Assembly: GCF_900099705.1 (NCBI RefSeq) | Contig: NZ_LT629695.1 | Span: 1,302,001 to 1,366,000 of the forward strand | Reading direction: 5' to 3' | Source: Agrococcus jejuensis | GTDB taxonomy: Bacteria; Actinomycetota; Actinomycetes; Actinomycetales; Microbacteriaceae | DNA length: 64,000 nt | Position numbers and translations under genes: made by a program | In this document: positions 1-14,210 of the stretch, in pieces | Numbering within the stretch: the first letter of the stretch is position 1 | Layout: each line of letters starts with the position of its first letter | The notes under the pieces: model-generated | Seen by the model: only the letters and a program-made list of their open reading frames with translations | What the model was told of the DNA's origin: nothing | The model's database searches: none

Positions 1-3000
1 TCGGTCGCGAACACGATGCGTGGCTCGGCACCTGCGCGGTCGATCGTCCACGTGCCGACGCCGGGCACGGCGACCTCGTCGACGTGGGCGCCGTTGGCGT
101 CGAGCAGCGTGAGCGACGACGCGACGAGCGGCACGCCCGGCGCACCGGCGCGGTCGTTGTCGAGCGGCGAGACGGCGACGACGGCGCCCTGGCGGGCCTC
201 GCCCTCGTCGTCGACCGCGATGGGCGTCACGGCGGTGACGCGCACGGCGACCTCGGCCGTGACCGCCGTGCCGTTGGCGTCGGCGATCCGGTACGACACG
301 GGCGTCGCGTCGCCCGTGAACGTCGCGAGCGGCTCGAACACGACTCGCGGGGCGGCCGCATCCGTGCGATCGATGCGCCACGTGCCCTGCTCGGGCACCT
401 CGAGCGTCGACACGGCGTCGCCGGCGGCGTCGAGCAGCGTGAGCGTCGACGGGCGCAGCGGCACCGACGGGTGGCCGGCGTCGTCGTTGGCGAGCACGGC
501 GATCGAGGCCGCGCGACCCTGCGTCGTCGTGGCCTGGTCGTCGGTCGCGATCGGCGTGACGGCCGTCGCGGTGGGCGTGAACGTCGCCCGCACGGTCGTG
601 CCGTTCGCGTCGGCGACGCGGTACGTCACGGGCGTCGCGGCGCCGACGTGGTCGGCCTCGGGCGTGAAGACGATGCGCGGGCCGCCCTCGGCGGCGCGGT
701 CGATGGCGTAGCGGCCCTCGCCGGCGACGACGAGCACGTCGACGGGCGCGCCGGCTGCGGTGAGCAGCGTGAGCGTCGACGGCACGAGCGGCACCTCGGT
801 GCGGCCGGGCACGTCGTTCGCGAGCGGCGCGGTCGAGATGGGCGAGCCCTGCAGGCCGGATGCGACGTCATCGACCGCGACGGGCGCGACGACGGCGACG
901 GTCACGACGACCTCGGCCCGCACGAGGGTGCCGTTGGCGTCGGCGACGCGGTAGGCGACGGGCGCCGCGTCGCCGCGGAAGCCTGCGGCGGGTGCGAAGC
1001 GCACGACCGGCTGGTCGTCGGCACCGAGCTCGATCGTCCACGTGCCCTCGTCGAGCACGAAGATGCGGTCGGTCGGCTCGCCGTCGGCGTCGAGCAGCGT
1101 GAGCGTCGACGGCACGAGCGGCACCTCGGGGTGGCCGGCAGCGTCGTTCGCGAGCACGTCGACGGTCGTCGGCGCGCCCTGGAACGTCTCGCCGCGGTCG
1201 GCCTCGGCCGTGGGCGCGACGGCCGCGATGGTCGCGGCGATCGTCGTGCTCGTGCGCGTGCCGTTGGCGTCGCGCACCTCGTAGTCGATGGTCGCGGTGC
1301 CGCGGAAGCCGGCCTCGGGCGCGAACGTGACGGTGGGACCGTCGGTGCCCGTGCGGTCGATCGACCACGTGCCCTCGCCCCGCACCACGAGGCGCTCGAC
1401 GGGCTCGCCGTCGGCGTCGAGCAGCATGAGCGAGTCGGCGTCGAGCGGCACCTCGTCGAGGCCCGCGACGTCGTTGGCGAGCGGCGCGACCGTGACCGGT
1501 GCGCCCTGGCGCGCCGAGCCGGCGTCGGCGACGGCGACGGGCGCGACGCCCGTGATCGTGGCGGCGAACGCGGCCTCGACGGTCGTGCCGTTCGCGTCGG
1601 CGACGCGGTAGCGCACGGCGTCGGCCGTGCCCGTGAAGCCGGGCAGCGGCGTGAACACGATGCGCGGGCCGCCCTCGGCGTCCAGGTCGAGCTCGTAGGT
1701 GCCCGCGTCCGCGATCGTCACGCTCGTCGCATCCGCGCCGTCCGCGTCGAGCAGCGTGAGCGTCGACGGCACGAGCGGCACGTCGGGGTGACCGGCGGCG
1801 TCGTTCGCGAGCGGAGCGACGGAGGCGGGGGCACCCTGGCGCGCGGCCGCCTCGTCGTCGTGCGCGACGGGCACGACGGGCGCGACGCGCACGCCGACGG
1901 TCGACGCGGCGGTCGTGCCGTTGGCGTCGGCGACGCGGTAGGCGACGGTCGTCGCGGGGCCCGAGAAGCCCGGCTCGGGCGCGAAGCGCACGACGGGCGC
2001 TGCCTCGACGGTGCGGTCGACGCTCCACGTGCCCTCGCCGGTGACGACGAGCTCGTCGACGGCGGTCTCGCCGTCGAGCAGCACGAGCGTCGACGGCACG
2101 AGCGGCACGTCGGGGTGGCCCGCGGCGTCGTTGGCGACGACGTCGATCGTCACGGGCGCGCCCTGGCGCGTGCCTGCCGAGTTGGGGTTCGCGACGGGCA
2201 GCACGGCGCCGATCGTCGCGGTGGCCGACGACGTGGCGGGCGTGCCGTTGGCGTCGGCGACGCGGTACGCGACGGTCGACTGGCCGACGAAGCCCGGCAG
2301 CGGTGCGAAGACCAGCACGGGAGCCTCGACCGTCGAGCGGTCGACCGTCCAGGTGCCCTGGCCCTCGACGAGCAGCTCGTCGACGGCGGTCTCGCCGTCG
2401 AGCAGCGTGAGCGTCGACGGCGCGAGCGGCACGTCGGGGTGGCCCGCGGCGTCGTTCGCGACGGCGTCGATCGTCACCGACGCGCCCTGGCGGGCCGAGC
2501 CGCCATCAGGGGCGGCCGTCGGGGTGACGGCGTCGATCCTCACGTCGACGACGGCGGATGCGTGGGTGCCGTTGTCGTCGGAGATCCGGTACGAGATCGC
2601 GGTCGCGTCACCCGTGAAGCCGGCGAGCGGCGCGAAGACGACGAACGGCCCGCCCGCGGTGGTGCGGTCGATCGTCCACGTGCCCTCGTTCGCGACCTCG
2701 ATGCGGTCGACGGGCGCGCCGTCGACGAGCAGCATGAGCGTCGACGGGTCGAGCGGCACCTCGTCGAGGCCGGCCTCGTCGTTCGCGAGCACGGCGATCG
2801 ACACGGGCGCTCCCTGGCGCCCGGTGGCGGCGTCGGGGTCGGCGACGGGCGTCACGGCGATCGACGTCGGGGTGAACGTGGCGCTCGTGCGCGTGCCGTT
2901 GGCGTCGGCGACTCGGTAGGTCACGGGCGTCGCGGCACCGACCCACGTGTCGAGCGGCGTGAAGACGATGCGCGGGCCGCCCTCGGCGTCGGCGTCGATC

Positions 3001-6000
3001 GCGTACGTGCCCTGGCCGTCGATCGTGACGGTCTCGGCCGGCTGGCCGTCGGCGCCGAGCACCTCGAGCGTGGCGGCGTCGAGCGGCACGTCGGCGTGGC
3101 CGGCCGCGTCGTTGGCGAGCGGAGCGACCGAGACGGGCGCGCCCTGGCGAGCGGAGGCGACGTCGGCGGTCGCGACGGGCGTCACGGCCTCGACGACGGC
3201 GGTGACGGTCGCGATCGCGATCGTGCCGTTGGCGTCGGCGATCGCGTAGCGGGCGGGCGTCGCGGTGCCCGCGAAGCCCGGCTCGGGCGCGAACGCGATG
3301 CGCGGCGTCGTGTCGTCGGCGACCACCGAGTAGGTGCCCTGGCCGGCGACGGTCACGGCCTGGACGGGGGTGCCGGCGGCGTCGACGAGCGTGAGCGTCG
3401 TCGGGTCGAGGGGCACGTCGTCGTGGCCGGCCGCGTCGTTCGCGAGCGGTGCGACGGATGCCGTGGCACCCTGGCGCGACGTGGCGACGTCGGGGCGCGC
3501 GGTGGGCGTGACGGCGTCGATGATCGCGGTCGCCGTCGAGGTCGCGACGGTGCCGTTGGCGTCGGCGACGCGGTAGGACACGGTCGAGGTGCTCGCGAAC
3601 GACGGCAGCGGCGTGAAGACGAGCACGGGCGCGTCCTCGTCGTCGCGGTCGACGCGCCAGGTGCCCTGGCCCTCGATCTCGACCTCGTCGGCATCCGCGC
3701 CCGCGGCATCCACGAGCGTGAGCGTCGAGGCGACGATCGGCACGGCGGGGTCTCCGGCGTCGTCGTTCGCGACGGCGTCGATCGTCACGGTCGCACCCTG
3801 GCGGGCCTCGCCGGAGTCGGCGACGGCGATGGGCGTGACGGCCGCGATCGTGGCGGTGACCTGCGCGGTCGCGGTCGTGCCGTTGGCGTCGGCGACGACG
3901 TACGTGACGGCGTCGGGCGTGCCGACGTAGGTCGCGACGGGCGTGAAGACGATGCGCGCCGCGACGAGGTTGGCGCGGTCGATCGACCAGGTGCCGACGC
4001 CGTCGACCTCGATGGTCGTGACGGGTGCGCCGTCGACGAGCAGGCGCACGGACGCGGGGTCGAGCGCGACGTCGGGGTGGCCGGCGGCATCGTTCGTGAG
4101 CACGGCGACGGATGCCGCGGCACCCTGGCGGGCGCTCGCGACGTCGTCGGTCGCGGTGGGCGTCACGGCGACGAGCGTCGCGGTGGCGGTCGATGCCGCG
4201 GTCGTGCCGTTGGCGTCGGCGACGCGGTAGGCGACGGTCGACGAGCCGGCGTAGGTCGGCAGCGGCGCGAACGCGAGCACGGGGGCGCTCTCGACGCGGC
4301 GGTCGACGGTCCAGGTGCCCTGACCCTCGATCGCGAGCTCGTCGACGGCGGTCTCGCCGTCGAGCAGCGTGAGCGTCGGGCGGTCGAGCGGCACGTCGGC
4401 GGCGCCGGCACGGTCGTTGGCGAGCGCGTCGATCGTGACCGTCGCGCCCTGGCGGGCCTCGGCGGCATCCGGCGTCGCGACGGGCGTGACGGCGCCGATC
4501 GTCGGCGTCATGGTCGAGGTCGTCGTCGTGCCGTTGGCGTCGGCGACGCGGTAGGTCACGGGCGCGGCGGTGCCGACGAACGACGGCGCGGGCGTGAACA
4601 CGACGCGCGGGGCAGACGCGGTGGAGGCGTCGATCGTGTACGTGCCGCCGACGACGCGCACGGTCGTCACGGCTGCGCCGGTGCCGTCGAGCAGCGTGAG
4701 CGTCGAGGGCACGAGGCGCACGTCGGGGTGGCCGGCGCGGTCGTTGGCGAGCACGGCGACGGATGCCGCTGCACCCTGGCGCGCGGAGGCGACGTCGGGG
4801 TTGGCGACGGGCGTCACGGCGTCGATGGTCGGGGTGACGGATGCCGTGGCACGCGTGCCGTTGGCGTCGGCGATCGAGTACGTCACGGCCGTGGCCTCGC
4901 CCGTGAAGGCGGCCAGGGGCGTGAAGACGACGCGCGGCGCGGATGCGGTGGCGCGGTCGATCGTCCAGGTGCCCTGGGCCTCGACGACGAGCTCGGTGAC
5001 GAGCGCGCCGCCGGCGCCGACGAGGCGCAGCGATGCGGGGTCGAGCGCGACGGCGGGGTCGCCGGCGACGTCGTTGCCGAGCACGGCCAGCGACACGGGC
5101 GCGCCCTGGCGGGCGGAGCCGGCGTCGGGGTTGGCGACGGGCGTCACGGCGGTGAGCGTCGGCGTGAAGGTCGCGGTCGTCGTCGTGCCGTTGGCGTCGG
5201 CGACGCGGTAGGCGACGCCGGTCGCGGCGCCGACGAAGGCGGGCAGCGGCGTGAAGACGACGCGCGGTCCGCCGGCGGCGGCGCGGTCGAGCGCGTAGGT
5301 GCCCTGGTTCGCGACGACGAGCATGTCGACGGCGGTCGTGCCGTCGAGCAGCGTGAGCGAGCCGGGCACGAGCGCGACGGCGGCGTCGCCGGGCACGTCG
5401 TTGGCGAGCGGCGCGACCGACACGGTCGAGCCCTGACGCCCGGTGGCGGCGTCGTTCGCGGCGACGGGCGTCACGGCCGTGAGCGTCGCGGCGTACGTCG
5501 CGATCGTCGTGGTGCCGTTGGCGTCGGCGACGCGGTAGCGCACGGCCTCGGCGGTGCCGACGAACGTGGACTCGGGCGTGAAGACGATGCGGGGGCCGCC
5601 CTCGCCGCCGCGCTCGATGGCGTAGGTGCCCTGGCCGGGCACGCGCAGCGCATCGACGGCGGTCGTGCCGTCGAGCAGCGTGAGCGTGGATGCGTCGAGC
5701 TGCACGTCGGCGTGGCCGGGGATGTCGTTGAGCAGCGGCTCGACGGCGACGGCGGCGCCCTGGCGACCCGAGGAGGCGTCGTCGATCGCGACGGGCGTGA
5801 CGGCGGTGAGCGTGGGCGTCGCGGTCGACGTCGTGCGCGTGCCGTTGGCGTCGGCGACCGAGTACGTGACGGCGTCGGCGGTGCCGACGAAGGTCGCGTC
5901 CGGCGTGAAGACGACGCGCGGCGCTGCGGCGTTCCTCGCGTCGATCGCGTACGAGCCTCCCGTGACCGCGACGGTCGTCGCGGGCTGACCCTGGGCGTCG

Positions 6001-9000
6001 AGCAGCTGCAGCGTGCTGGGACGCAGCACGACCGCCGGGTCGCCGGCGAGGTCGTTGGCGAGCACGGCCATCGACACGGGCGCGCCCTGGCGAGCGGTGC
6101 CGGCGTCGGGGTTGGCGACGGGCGTCACGGCCGTGATGGTCGGGCGGAACGTCGCGGTGGTCGTCGTGCCGTTGGCGTCGGCGACGCGGTAGGTGACGAC
6201 GGTGGCGTTGCCCGTGAAGCTCGACACGGGGGTGAACACGATGCGCGGTCCGCCCTCGGCGGCGCGGTCGAGCGTGTACGTGCCCTGGCCGGCGACGGTG
6301 ACCTCGTCGACGACGGTCGTGCCGTCGAGCAGCTCGAGGGTCGAGGCGTCGAGCGGCACGTCGGGGTGGCCGGCGTCGTCGTTCGCGAGCGGTGCGACGG
6401 ATGCGGCGGCACCCTGGCGTGCGGTGGCGAAGTCGGGGTCGGCGCCCGGCGTGACGGGGGCGATGGTCGCGGTGATCGTCGTGGTCGCGACGGTGCCGTT
6501 CTCGTCGCGCACCTCGTAGTCGATCGTCGCGTCGCCCGTGAAGCCGCGCTCGGGCGCGAACGTCACGGTCGGCGCTGCGGGGTCGGTGCGATCGACGGTC
6601 CACCGGCCCACGCCGGCGACGGCGAGCTCGGCGACTGGCTGGTCGTCGGCGTCGAGCAGCGTGAACGTCTCGGGGGCGAGCGGCACGTCCTCGATGCCGG
6701 GCGCGTCGTTCGCGAGCGGTGCGACGGTCACGGAGGCGCCCTGGCGGGCGGCGCCGCCGTCGGGGGCGGCGACGGGCTGCACGCCCGAGATCGTGGGCGT
6801 GAAGGCCGCGGTGGCCGTGGTGCCGTTGGCGTCGGCGACGCGGTAGCGCACGGGGTCGGCGGTGCCGACGAACGACGCGAGCGGGGCGAAGACGAGCGTG
6901 GGAACGCCGGCGACCTGCTCGATGCGGTACGTGCCTGCGGTCACGTCGACGGTCGTCGCGGGCTGGCCGTTCGCGTCGAGCAGCTGCAGCGTCTCGGGGT
7001 CGAGCGGCACGTCGGGGTGGCCGGCGGCGTCGTTCGCGAGCGGTGCGACGGATGCCTCGGCACCCTGGCGCGCGGCGGCCTGGTCGTCGGCGGCGACGGG
7101 CGTGACGGCCTCGAGCATCGCGGTGGCGCGCGCGGTCGTCACGGTGCCGTTGGCGTCGGCGACGGCGTAGGTGACGCGCGAGGTCGCGCCGCCGAACGAC
7201 GGCAGGGGCGTGAAGACGAGCACGGGGGCTGCGACGGTCGTGCGGTCGACGCGCCAGGTGCCGCGGCCGTCGACGACGAGCTCGTCGACGTCGTTCCCTG
7301 CGCCGTCGCGCAGCGTGAGGGTCGACTGCACGAGCGGCACGTCGGGGTGTCCTGCGGTGTCGTTGGCGACGGCGTCGATGACGACGGCGAGGCCCTGACG
7401 CTCGGACTCGCGGTCGTTCGTCGCGACGGGCACGACGGGCGTGATCGTGGGCGTGAACGTCGACGACGTGCGGGTGCCGTTGGCGTCGGCGACCGAGTAG
7501 GTCACGGGTGCCGCCTCGCCGGTGAACGAGGCGGCGGGCGTGAAGACGATGCGCGGCGCGGTCTCGGAGGCCGAGATCGCGTAGCGGCCGCCGGCGACGT
7601 CGACCGTCGAGGCGGGGTTGCCGGCGCCGTCGAGCAGCACGAGCGTCGACGGCACGAGCGGCACGTCGGCGAGGCCCGGGCGGTCGTTCGCGAGCGGGGC
7701 GACGGATGCGGGGGCACCCTGGCGCGCGGCGGCGACGTCGGGTGTCGCCGCGGGCGTGACGGCGGTGATGGTCGCGGACGCGACCGACGTCGCGGCGGTG
7801 CCGTTGGCGTCGAGCACTCGGTAGCCGACGGGGTCGGTGGTGCCGACGAACGACGACTGCGGCGTGAAGACGAGCACGGGTGCCTCGACGACGCCGCGGT
7901 CGACGCGCCACGTGCCGGCGGCCGTGACGACCTCGTCGGTCGGCGCGCCCGCGCCGTCGAGCAGGGCGAGCGTCGCGGGCGCGAGGGGCACGTCGGCGTG
8001 GCCGGCGAGGTCGTTGGCGACGGCGTCGATGCGCACGGCTGCGCCCTGGCGTGCGGAGGCCCAGTCGGCCTCCGCCGTCGGGATGACGGCGTCGATCGTC
8101 GGCGTGACGGTCGCGGTCGTCGTCGTGCCGTTCGCGTCGGCGACGCGGTAGGTCACGGGCGTCGCCTGGCCGGTGAAGGTCGGCACGGGCGTGAAGACGA
8201 CGCGGGGTGCTGCCGCGTCATCGCGCGTGATGGCGTACGTGCCCTGGCCGTCGATCGTCACGGTCGCGGCGGGCTGACCGTCGGCACCGAGCAGCTGCAG
8301 CGTCGAGGGCACGAGGGGCACGTCGGCGTGGCCGCGCGCGTCGTTGGCGAGCACGGCGACCGAGGCGGGAGCGCCCTGGCGGCCGGCGGCGACGTCGTTC
8401 GCGGCGAGCGGCGTGACGGTCGTGATGGTCGCGACGGCCGTCGAGGTCGCCTGGGTGCCGTTGGCGTCGAGCACGCGGTAGCCGACGGCGGTCGTGAGGC
8501 CCGAGAAGCCGGGCAGCGGCGCGAAGACGAGCTCGGGGCCGCCCTCGGCCTCGAGGTCGACGGTCCACGTGCCCTCGTTCGCGACGACGAGCTCGGCGAC
8601 GGGCGTCGCGCCCGAGAGCAGACGCAGCGTCGCGGGCTGCAGGGGCACGTCGGCGTCGCCGGCCTCGTCGTTCGCGAGGGCGTCGATGCGCACGGTCGCG
8701 CCCTGACGGCCGTCGCCGGAGTCGGGGGCGGCGATGGGCGTGACGGGCGTGAGGATGGCGCGGGCGGTCGCATCGGCGGGCGTGCCGTTGTCGTCGCGCA
8801 CGCGGTAGTCGACGGCGGCGGTGCCGGTGAAGCCGGGCAGCGGCGTGAAGACGAGGCTCGCCGTGGCGCGGTCGATCGTCCAGGTGCCCTGGCCGTCGAC
8901 GACGGCCTCCGTCACCTCGGCGTCGCCGGCGAGCAACGTGAGCGAGGCCTCGTCGAGCGGCACGTCGGCGTCGCCGGGCTCGTCGTTGGCGAGCGCGTCG

Positions 9001-12000
9001 ATCGTGACGGTGGCGCCCTGGCGCGCGGTGCCCTCGTCGTCGGTCGCGACAGGGGTCACGGCACCGATCGTGGCGATGGCGGTCGAGGTCGCCTGCGTGC
9101 GGTTGGCGTCGAGCACGCGGTAGGCGACGGCCGTCGTCGTGCCCGTGAAGGCGGCGAGCGGCGTGAAGACGAGCACGGGGGCGTCGCCGTCGCGGTCGAC
9201 GGTCCAGGTGCCCTCGTTCGGCACGACGATCTCGTCGACGAGGGCGCCGTCGGCGAGCAGCGCGAGCGTCGCGGGGTCGAGCGGCACGTCGGCGTGGCCG
9301 GCGGCGTCGTTGGCGAGCGCGTCGATCGTCGCGGGCGCACCCTGGCGGGCCGAGCCGGCATCGGGGCGCGCGATGGGCGTGACGGCGCCGATCGTGGGCG
9401 TGAAGCGGGCCGTGGTCGTCGTGCCGTTGGCGTCGGCGACGCGGTACGTCACGGGCGCGGCCTCGCCGGCGAACGCGGCGTCGGGCGTGAAGACGATGCT
9501 CGGCTGCGCGCCGGCCTGGATGGCGTAGCTGCCGCCGGCGACGGTCACGGTCGCGGTCGGGGCGCCGTTCGCGTCGAGGAGCTGGAGCGTGCTGGGCACG
9601 AGCGGCACGTCGGCGTCGCCCGCGCGGTCGTTGGCGAGCGGCGCGACGGATGCGGGCGAGCCCTGGCGTGCGCTGGCGACGTCATCGACGGCGACGGGCA
9701 CGACGGCGCCGATCGTCACGGTGACGAGCGCGGTGGTCGTGGTGCCGTTGGCGTCGGCGACGCGGTAGGTCGCGGCCGTCGGGGTGCCGACGTACGAGGC
9801 GAGCGGCGTGAACACGACGCGCGGCGCGGATGCGGTGCGCGTGTCGAGCGTGTAGGTGCCCGCGCCATCGACGAGCACGGAGCTCGCGGGCTGGCCCTGC
9901 GCGTCGAGCAGCGTCACGGATCCGGGTGCGAGGGGCACGTCGGGGTGGCCCGCGGCGTCGTTGGCGAGCACGGCGACCGATGCGGGCGCGCCCTGGCGTG
10001 CGCTGGCGACGTCGTCGACGGCGCGGGGCACGACGGCGCCGATCGTGGGCGTGACCGTGGCGGTCGTCGTCGTGCCGTTGGCGTCGGCGACGCGGTAGGT
10101 GACGGCGGTCGCGGTGCCCGAGAACGCGGGCAGCGGCGTGAAGACGACGCGCGGCGCCGCAGCGTCGGCGCGGGTGATCGTGTAGGTGCCCTGGCCGGCG
10201 ACCACGACCTCGGTCGTCGCGGCGCCGGCGCCGTCGAGGAGGCGCAGGGTGTCGGGGCGCAGCGGCACTGCGGCGTCGCCTGCGGCGTCGTTCGCGAGCA
10301 CGGCGACCGATGCGGCCGCGCCCTGGCGTGCCGACGACGTGTCGTTCGCGGCGACGGGCGTCACGGCCGTGATCGTGGGCGTGAAGGTCGAGGTCGCGGT
10401 CGTGCCGTTGGCGTCGGCGATGCGGTACGTCGCGGGCGTCGCGGTGCCGGTGAAGGCGGGCGCGGGGGCGAAGGCGAGCACGGGGCTCGCGGCGACGGTG
10501 CGGTCGACGCGGTAGGTGCCCTGGCCGGGCACGACGAGCAGGTCGACGGCGGCGCCGTTCGCGCCGAGGAGCGTGAGCGACGAGCGCACGAGCGCGACGT
10601 CGGCGTGGCCGCGGGCGTCGTTGGCGACGACGTCGACCGACACCTCGGCGCCCTGACGGGCGGTGCCGGTGTCGGGGTTGGCGACGGGCGTGACGCCGGT
10701 GACGGTGATGCGGATGCTCGCGGTCGCGGTCGTGCCGTTGGCGTCGGCGACGCGGTAGGGCACGGGCGTGGCGACGCCCGTGAAGCCGGGCAGCGGCGTG
10801 AAGGTCACGATCGCACGGCCGTTGGCGGCGAACGAGAGCGCGTAGGTGCCCTGGCCGGTGATGACGCGCTCGGCGGTCGCCTGCCCCGTGGGGGTGAGCA
10901 GCGTCACCGACGAGTCGACGAGCGGCACGGCGGGGTCGCCGGCGTCGTCGTTGCCGATGGGCACGACGGCGACGGCGCCGCCCTGGCGCGTGGTGGCCGA
11001 GTCGTCGGTCGCGGTGGGCGTGACGGGCGTGATCGTGGGCGTCACGGTGGCGTCGGCGGTCGTGCCGTTGGCGTCGGCGATGCGGTAGCGCTGCGCCGTC
11101 GCCTCGCCCGTGAACGCCGGCAGCGGCGTGAACACGATGCGCGGCGCGCTCGCCGTCGATCGGTCGATGCTCCAGGTGCCCTGGTTCGCAACCGTGATGG
11201 TGGTCGCGAGCTGACCGTTGCCGTCGACGAGGCGCAGCGACGCGGGGTCGAGCGGCACGCCGGCGTCGCCGGCGGCGTCGTTCGCGAGCACGGCGACGGA
11301 GGCCGGGGCGCCCTGGCGCGCCGACGACGTGTCGTTGGCGGCGGTGGGCGTCACGGGGGTGATCGTGGGCGTGATCGTGGAGGTCGCGACGGTGCCGTTC
11401 GCGTCGGCGACGCGGTACGTGACGGGGTTGGCCTGGCCCGTGAAGGCGGGCAGCGGCGTGAAGCGCACGACGGGCATCGTCGGCGTCGTGCGGTCGACGC
11501 GGTAGGTGCCCTGGCCGGCGACGACGACCTCGTCGACGGAGGCGCCGTTCGCGCCGACGAGCGCGAGCGTCGTGGGCTGCAGGGGGCGGCGGGCGTCGCC
11601 GGCGGCGTCGTTGCCGAGCGGCGCGACGGCGACGGGCGCGCCCTGGCGAGCGGTGCCTGCGTCGGGGTTGGCGACGGGCGTCACGGCCGTGAGCGTGGGC
11701 GTGTAGGCCGCGGTCGTCGTGGTGCCGTTGGCGTCGGCGACGCGGTACGAGACGGGCGTCGCCGAGCCGACGAACGTCGACTCGGGCGTGAAGACGATGC
11801 GCGGGGTCGACGGCGTCGAGCGGTCGATCGTGTAGGTGCCCTGGCCTGCGACGACGACCTGGTCGGTCGCCTGGCCGCCCGAGAGCAGCGTGAGCGTCGC
11901 GGGCGCGAGCGGCACCGCGGCGTTGCCCGCCTGGTCGTTCGCGAGCGGTGCGACCGACAGCGCGAGGCCCTGCGCGCCGGTGGCGGCGTCGTTGGCCGCG

Positions 12001-14210
12001 ACGGGCGTCACGCGCACGAACGTGGGCGTGTACGTGGTCGTCGCGGTGGTGCCGTTGGCGTCGGCGACGCGGTACGAGACGGATGCGGGCGTGCCGATGA
12101 ACGTGCGGTCGGGCGTGAACGTGATGGTCGTGCCGCTGAGCGCGTAGGTGCCGCCGGTGACGGCGAGCGAGGTGACGGCCTGGCCGGAGCCGTTCAGCAG
12201 CGTGAGCGTCGAGGGCACGAGCGGCACGTTCGGGTTGCCGGGGGCGTCGTTGGCGAGGGACTGCGTCGACTGCGCGACGCCCTGCGGGCCCGTGGTGGTG
12301 TCGGGCTGCAGCGCGGGGTTCACGGCGGTGACGGTGACGGCGAGGGTCGTGCGGCGGTGGTTGCCGTTCGTGTCCTCGACGTCGTAGGTCACGGGCGTCG
12401 CTGCGCCGCGGAAGGCGGCGACGGGCGTGAAGACGATCTGGCCGTTCTGCACGGCGTACGTGCCTTGGCCCGAGACGGTGATGGAGGTGGCGAGCTGGCC
12501 CGTCGACGGGTCGACGAGGCGCAGGGTGGAGGCGACGACGTCGGTCGCGTCGTTCGCGAGCACGGCGACGGTCTGGGCGAGGCCCTGCGGGCCGGTCGAG
12601 GCGTCGGGGCTCACGCCCGTCTGCACCGTCGCGGTCCACGTCGCGGTCGTCGTCGTGCCGTTGGCGTCGGCGACGCGGTACGGCGCCGCGGTGGCGACGC
12701 CCGTGAAGCCGGGCAGCGGCTGGAAGGTCAGCTGCCCGTCGACGACGCGCCAGGTGCCTTGGGCTCCGACGGTCAGCTCGGAGACGGCCGTCGTGCCCGA
12801 CAGCAGCGTGAGCGTGGAGCGCACGAGCGGCACGGCCGCGTTGCCCGCCTGGTCGTTCGCGAGCGGGTCGATGCGCTGCAGCGCGCCCTGCGCGCCCTGC
12901 GACACGTCGTTGGCCGCGGTGGGCGTGACGGCGGTCGTCGTCGCCGTGTACGTCGAGGTCGCCGAGGTGCCGTTGGCGTTCGTCACGCGGTAGGTGGCGC
13001 TGGGCGCGGTGCCGACGAACGTGCTCGTGGGCGTGAAGACGAGGGTCGAGCCGCTCACCGAGTAGGTGCCGCCCGTGACCGCGAGCGTCGAGACGGCCTG
13101 GCCCGAGCCGTTGAGCAGCGTGAGCGCGGATGCGTTCCAGCCGACGTTCGCGTTGCCGGTGGAGTCGTTGGCGTAGGGGTTCACCGACTGGGCGACGCCC
13201 TGCGGGCCGGTCGTGGCGTCCGCGTTCGCCGCCGGCGTCACGGGGGTGACGGTGGCGGCGATCGTGGCCTGCACCGTCGTGCCTGCCGTGGTGCCGACGC
13301 GGTAGTCGATCTGCGTCGCGGCGCCCGTGAAGGCGGCGACGGGCGTGAAGACGACGTTCGTGCCGCTGATCGACCACGTGCCCTGACCCGACACCGTGTA
13401 GGAGGTCACGGAGGCGCTCGTCGTCGGGTGGACGAGCCGCAGCGTGGAGCCGTCGAGCGTGACGCCCTGCGCGCCGTCGTTCGCGAGCACGGCGATGGTC
13501 TGCGCGACGCCCTGCGGGCCCGTCGACGCGTCGTCGACGGCGACCTGCGTCACGGTGGGCGTGTAGCGGGCGGTCGCGGTGACGCCGCGCGAGTCGGCGA
13601 CCTGGTAGCGCACGCCCGAGGCCTGGCCGACGAAGTCGGCGACGGGCACGAACGCGATCGCGCCGGTCGAGGTGTTGACGGTGTACGTGCCCTGACCCGC
13701 GACGGTGAGCGACGTCACGGCCGAGGTGCCGTCGAGGATGCGCACGCTCGAGGGCACGAGAGGCACGGAGGCGACGCCGGGGGCGTCGTTCGAGAGCACG
13801 GCTGCCGTCTGCGTCGCGCCCTGCGCGCCGGTCGTGGCGTCGTCGCTCGCGGTGGGCGCCGCGGGCGCCGTGACCGTGACCGTGAGGGTCGCGGTGGTCG
13901 AGCGGCCGGCCTCGTCGGTGACGCGGTACGTGAGGGCGGGCGCCGTGCCGACGTAGCCGGCGGCGGGCGTGAAGGTGATGGCACCGTCGGAGGTGCGCAC
14001 CGTGTACGTGCCCTGCGCGGTCGTGAGCGTCTGCACCCAGCTGGAGCCCGACTGCAGGCGCACGCTCGAGGGCGTGAACGCGACGCCGCCCGTCGTGTCG
14101 TTGTCGAGCACCGGCACGGTCGTGGCGGTCTCGAACGCCGTCGTGCGGGCGTCGTTCGCTGCCGAGGGCTGCGGCACGGTGATGGTGAAGGCGTGGTCCT
14201 CGACCTCGCC
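1..14210 (-). repeat. About 44 tandem CshA-type repeats, about 325 nt per unit
   Basis: The landmark encoding YRVADANGT recurs on the minus strand about every 320-330 nt, for example near 14000, 12070, 9750, 7820, 5200, 3230 and 600, down to the left edge. The array is coding and in frame throughout. Unit length varies by a few codons and the copies are clearly diverged, so it looks like an old, purifying-selected protein repeat array rather than a recently expanded one. Several adjacent groups share VASARQGAPASVAVLANDAA-like starts, which suggests duplication of multi-unit blocks. Confidence 0.85.

Noticed and set aside
1..14210. CRISPR array or satellite DNA
   Set aside because: The unit is about 325 nt, all of it coding and diverged; there are no short identical repeats with unique spacers, and no cas genes.
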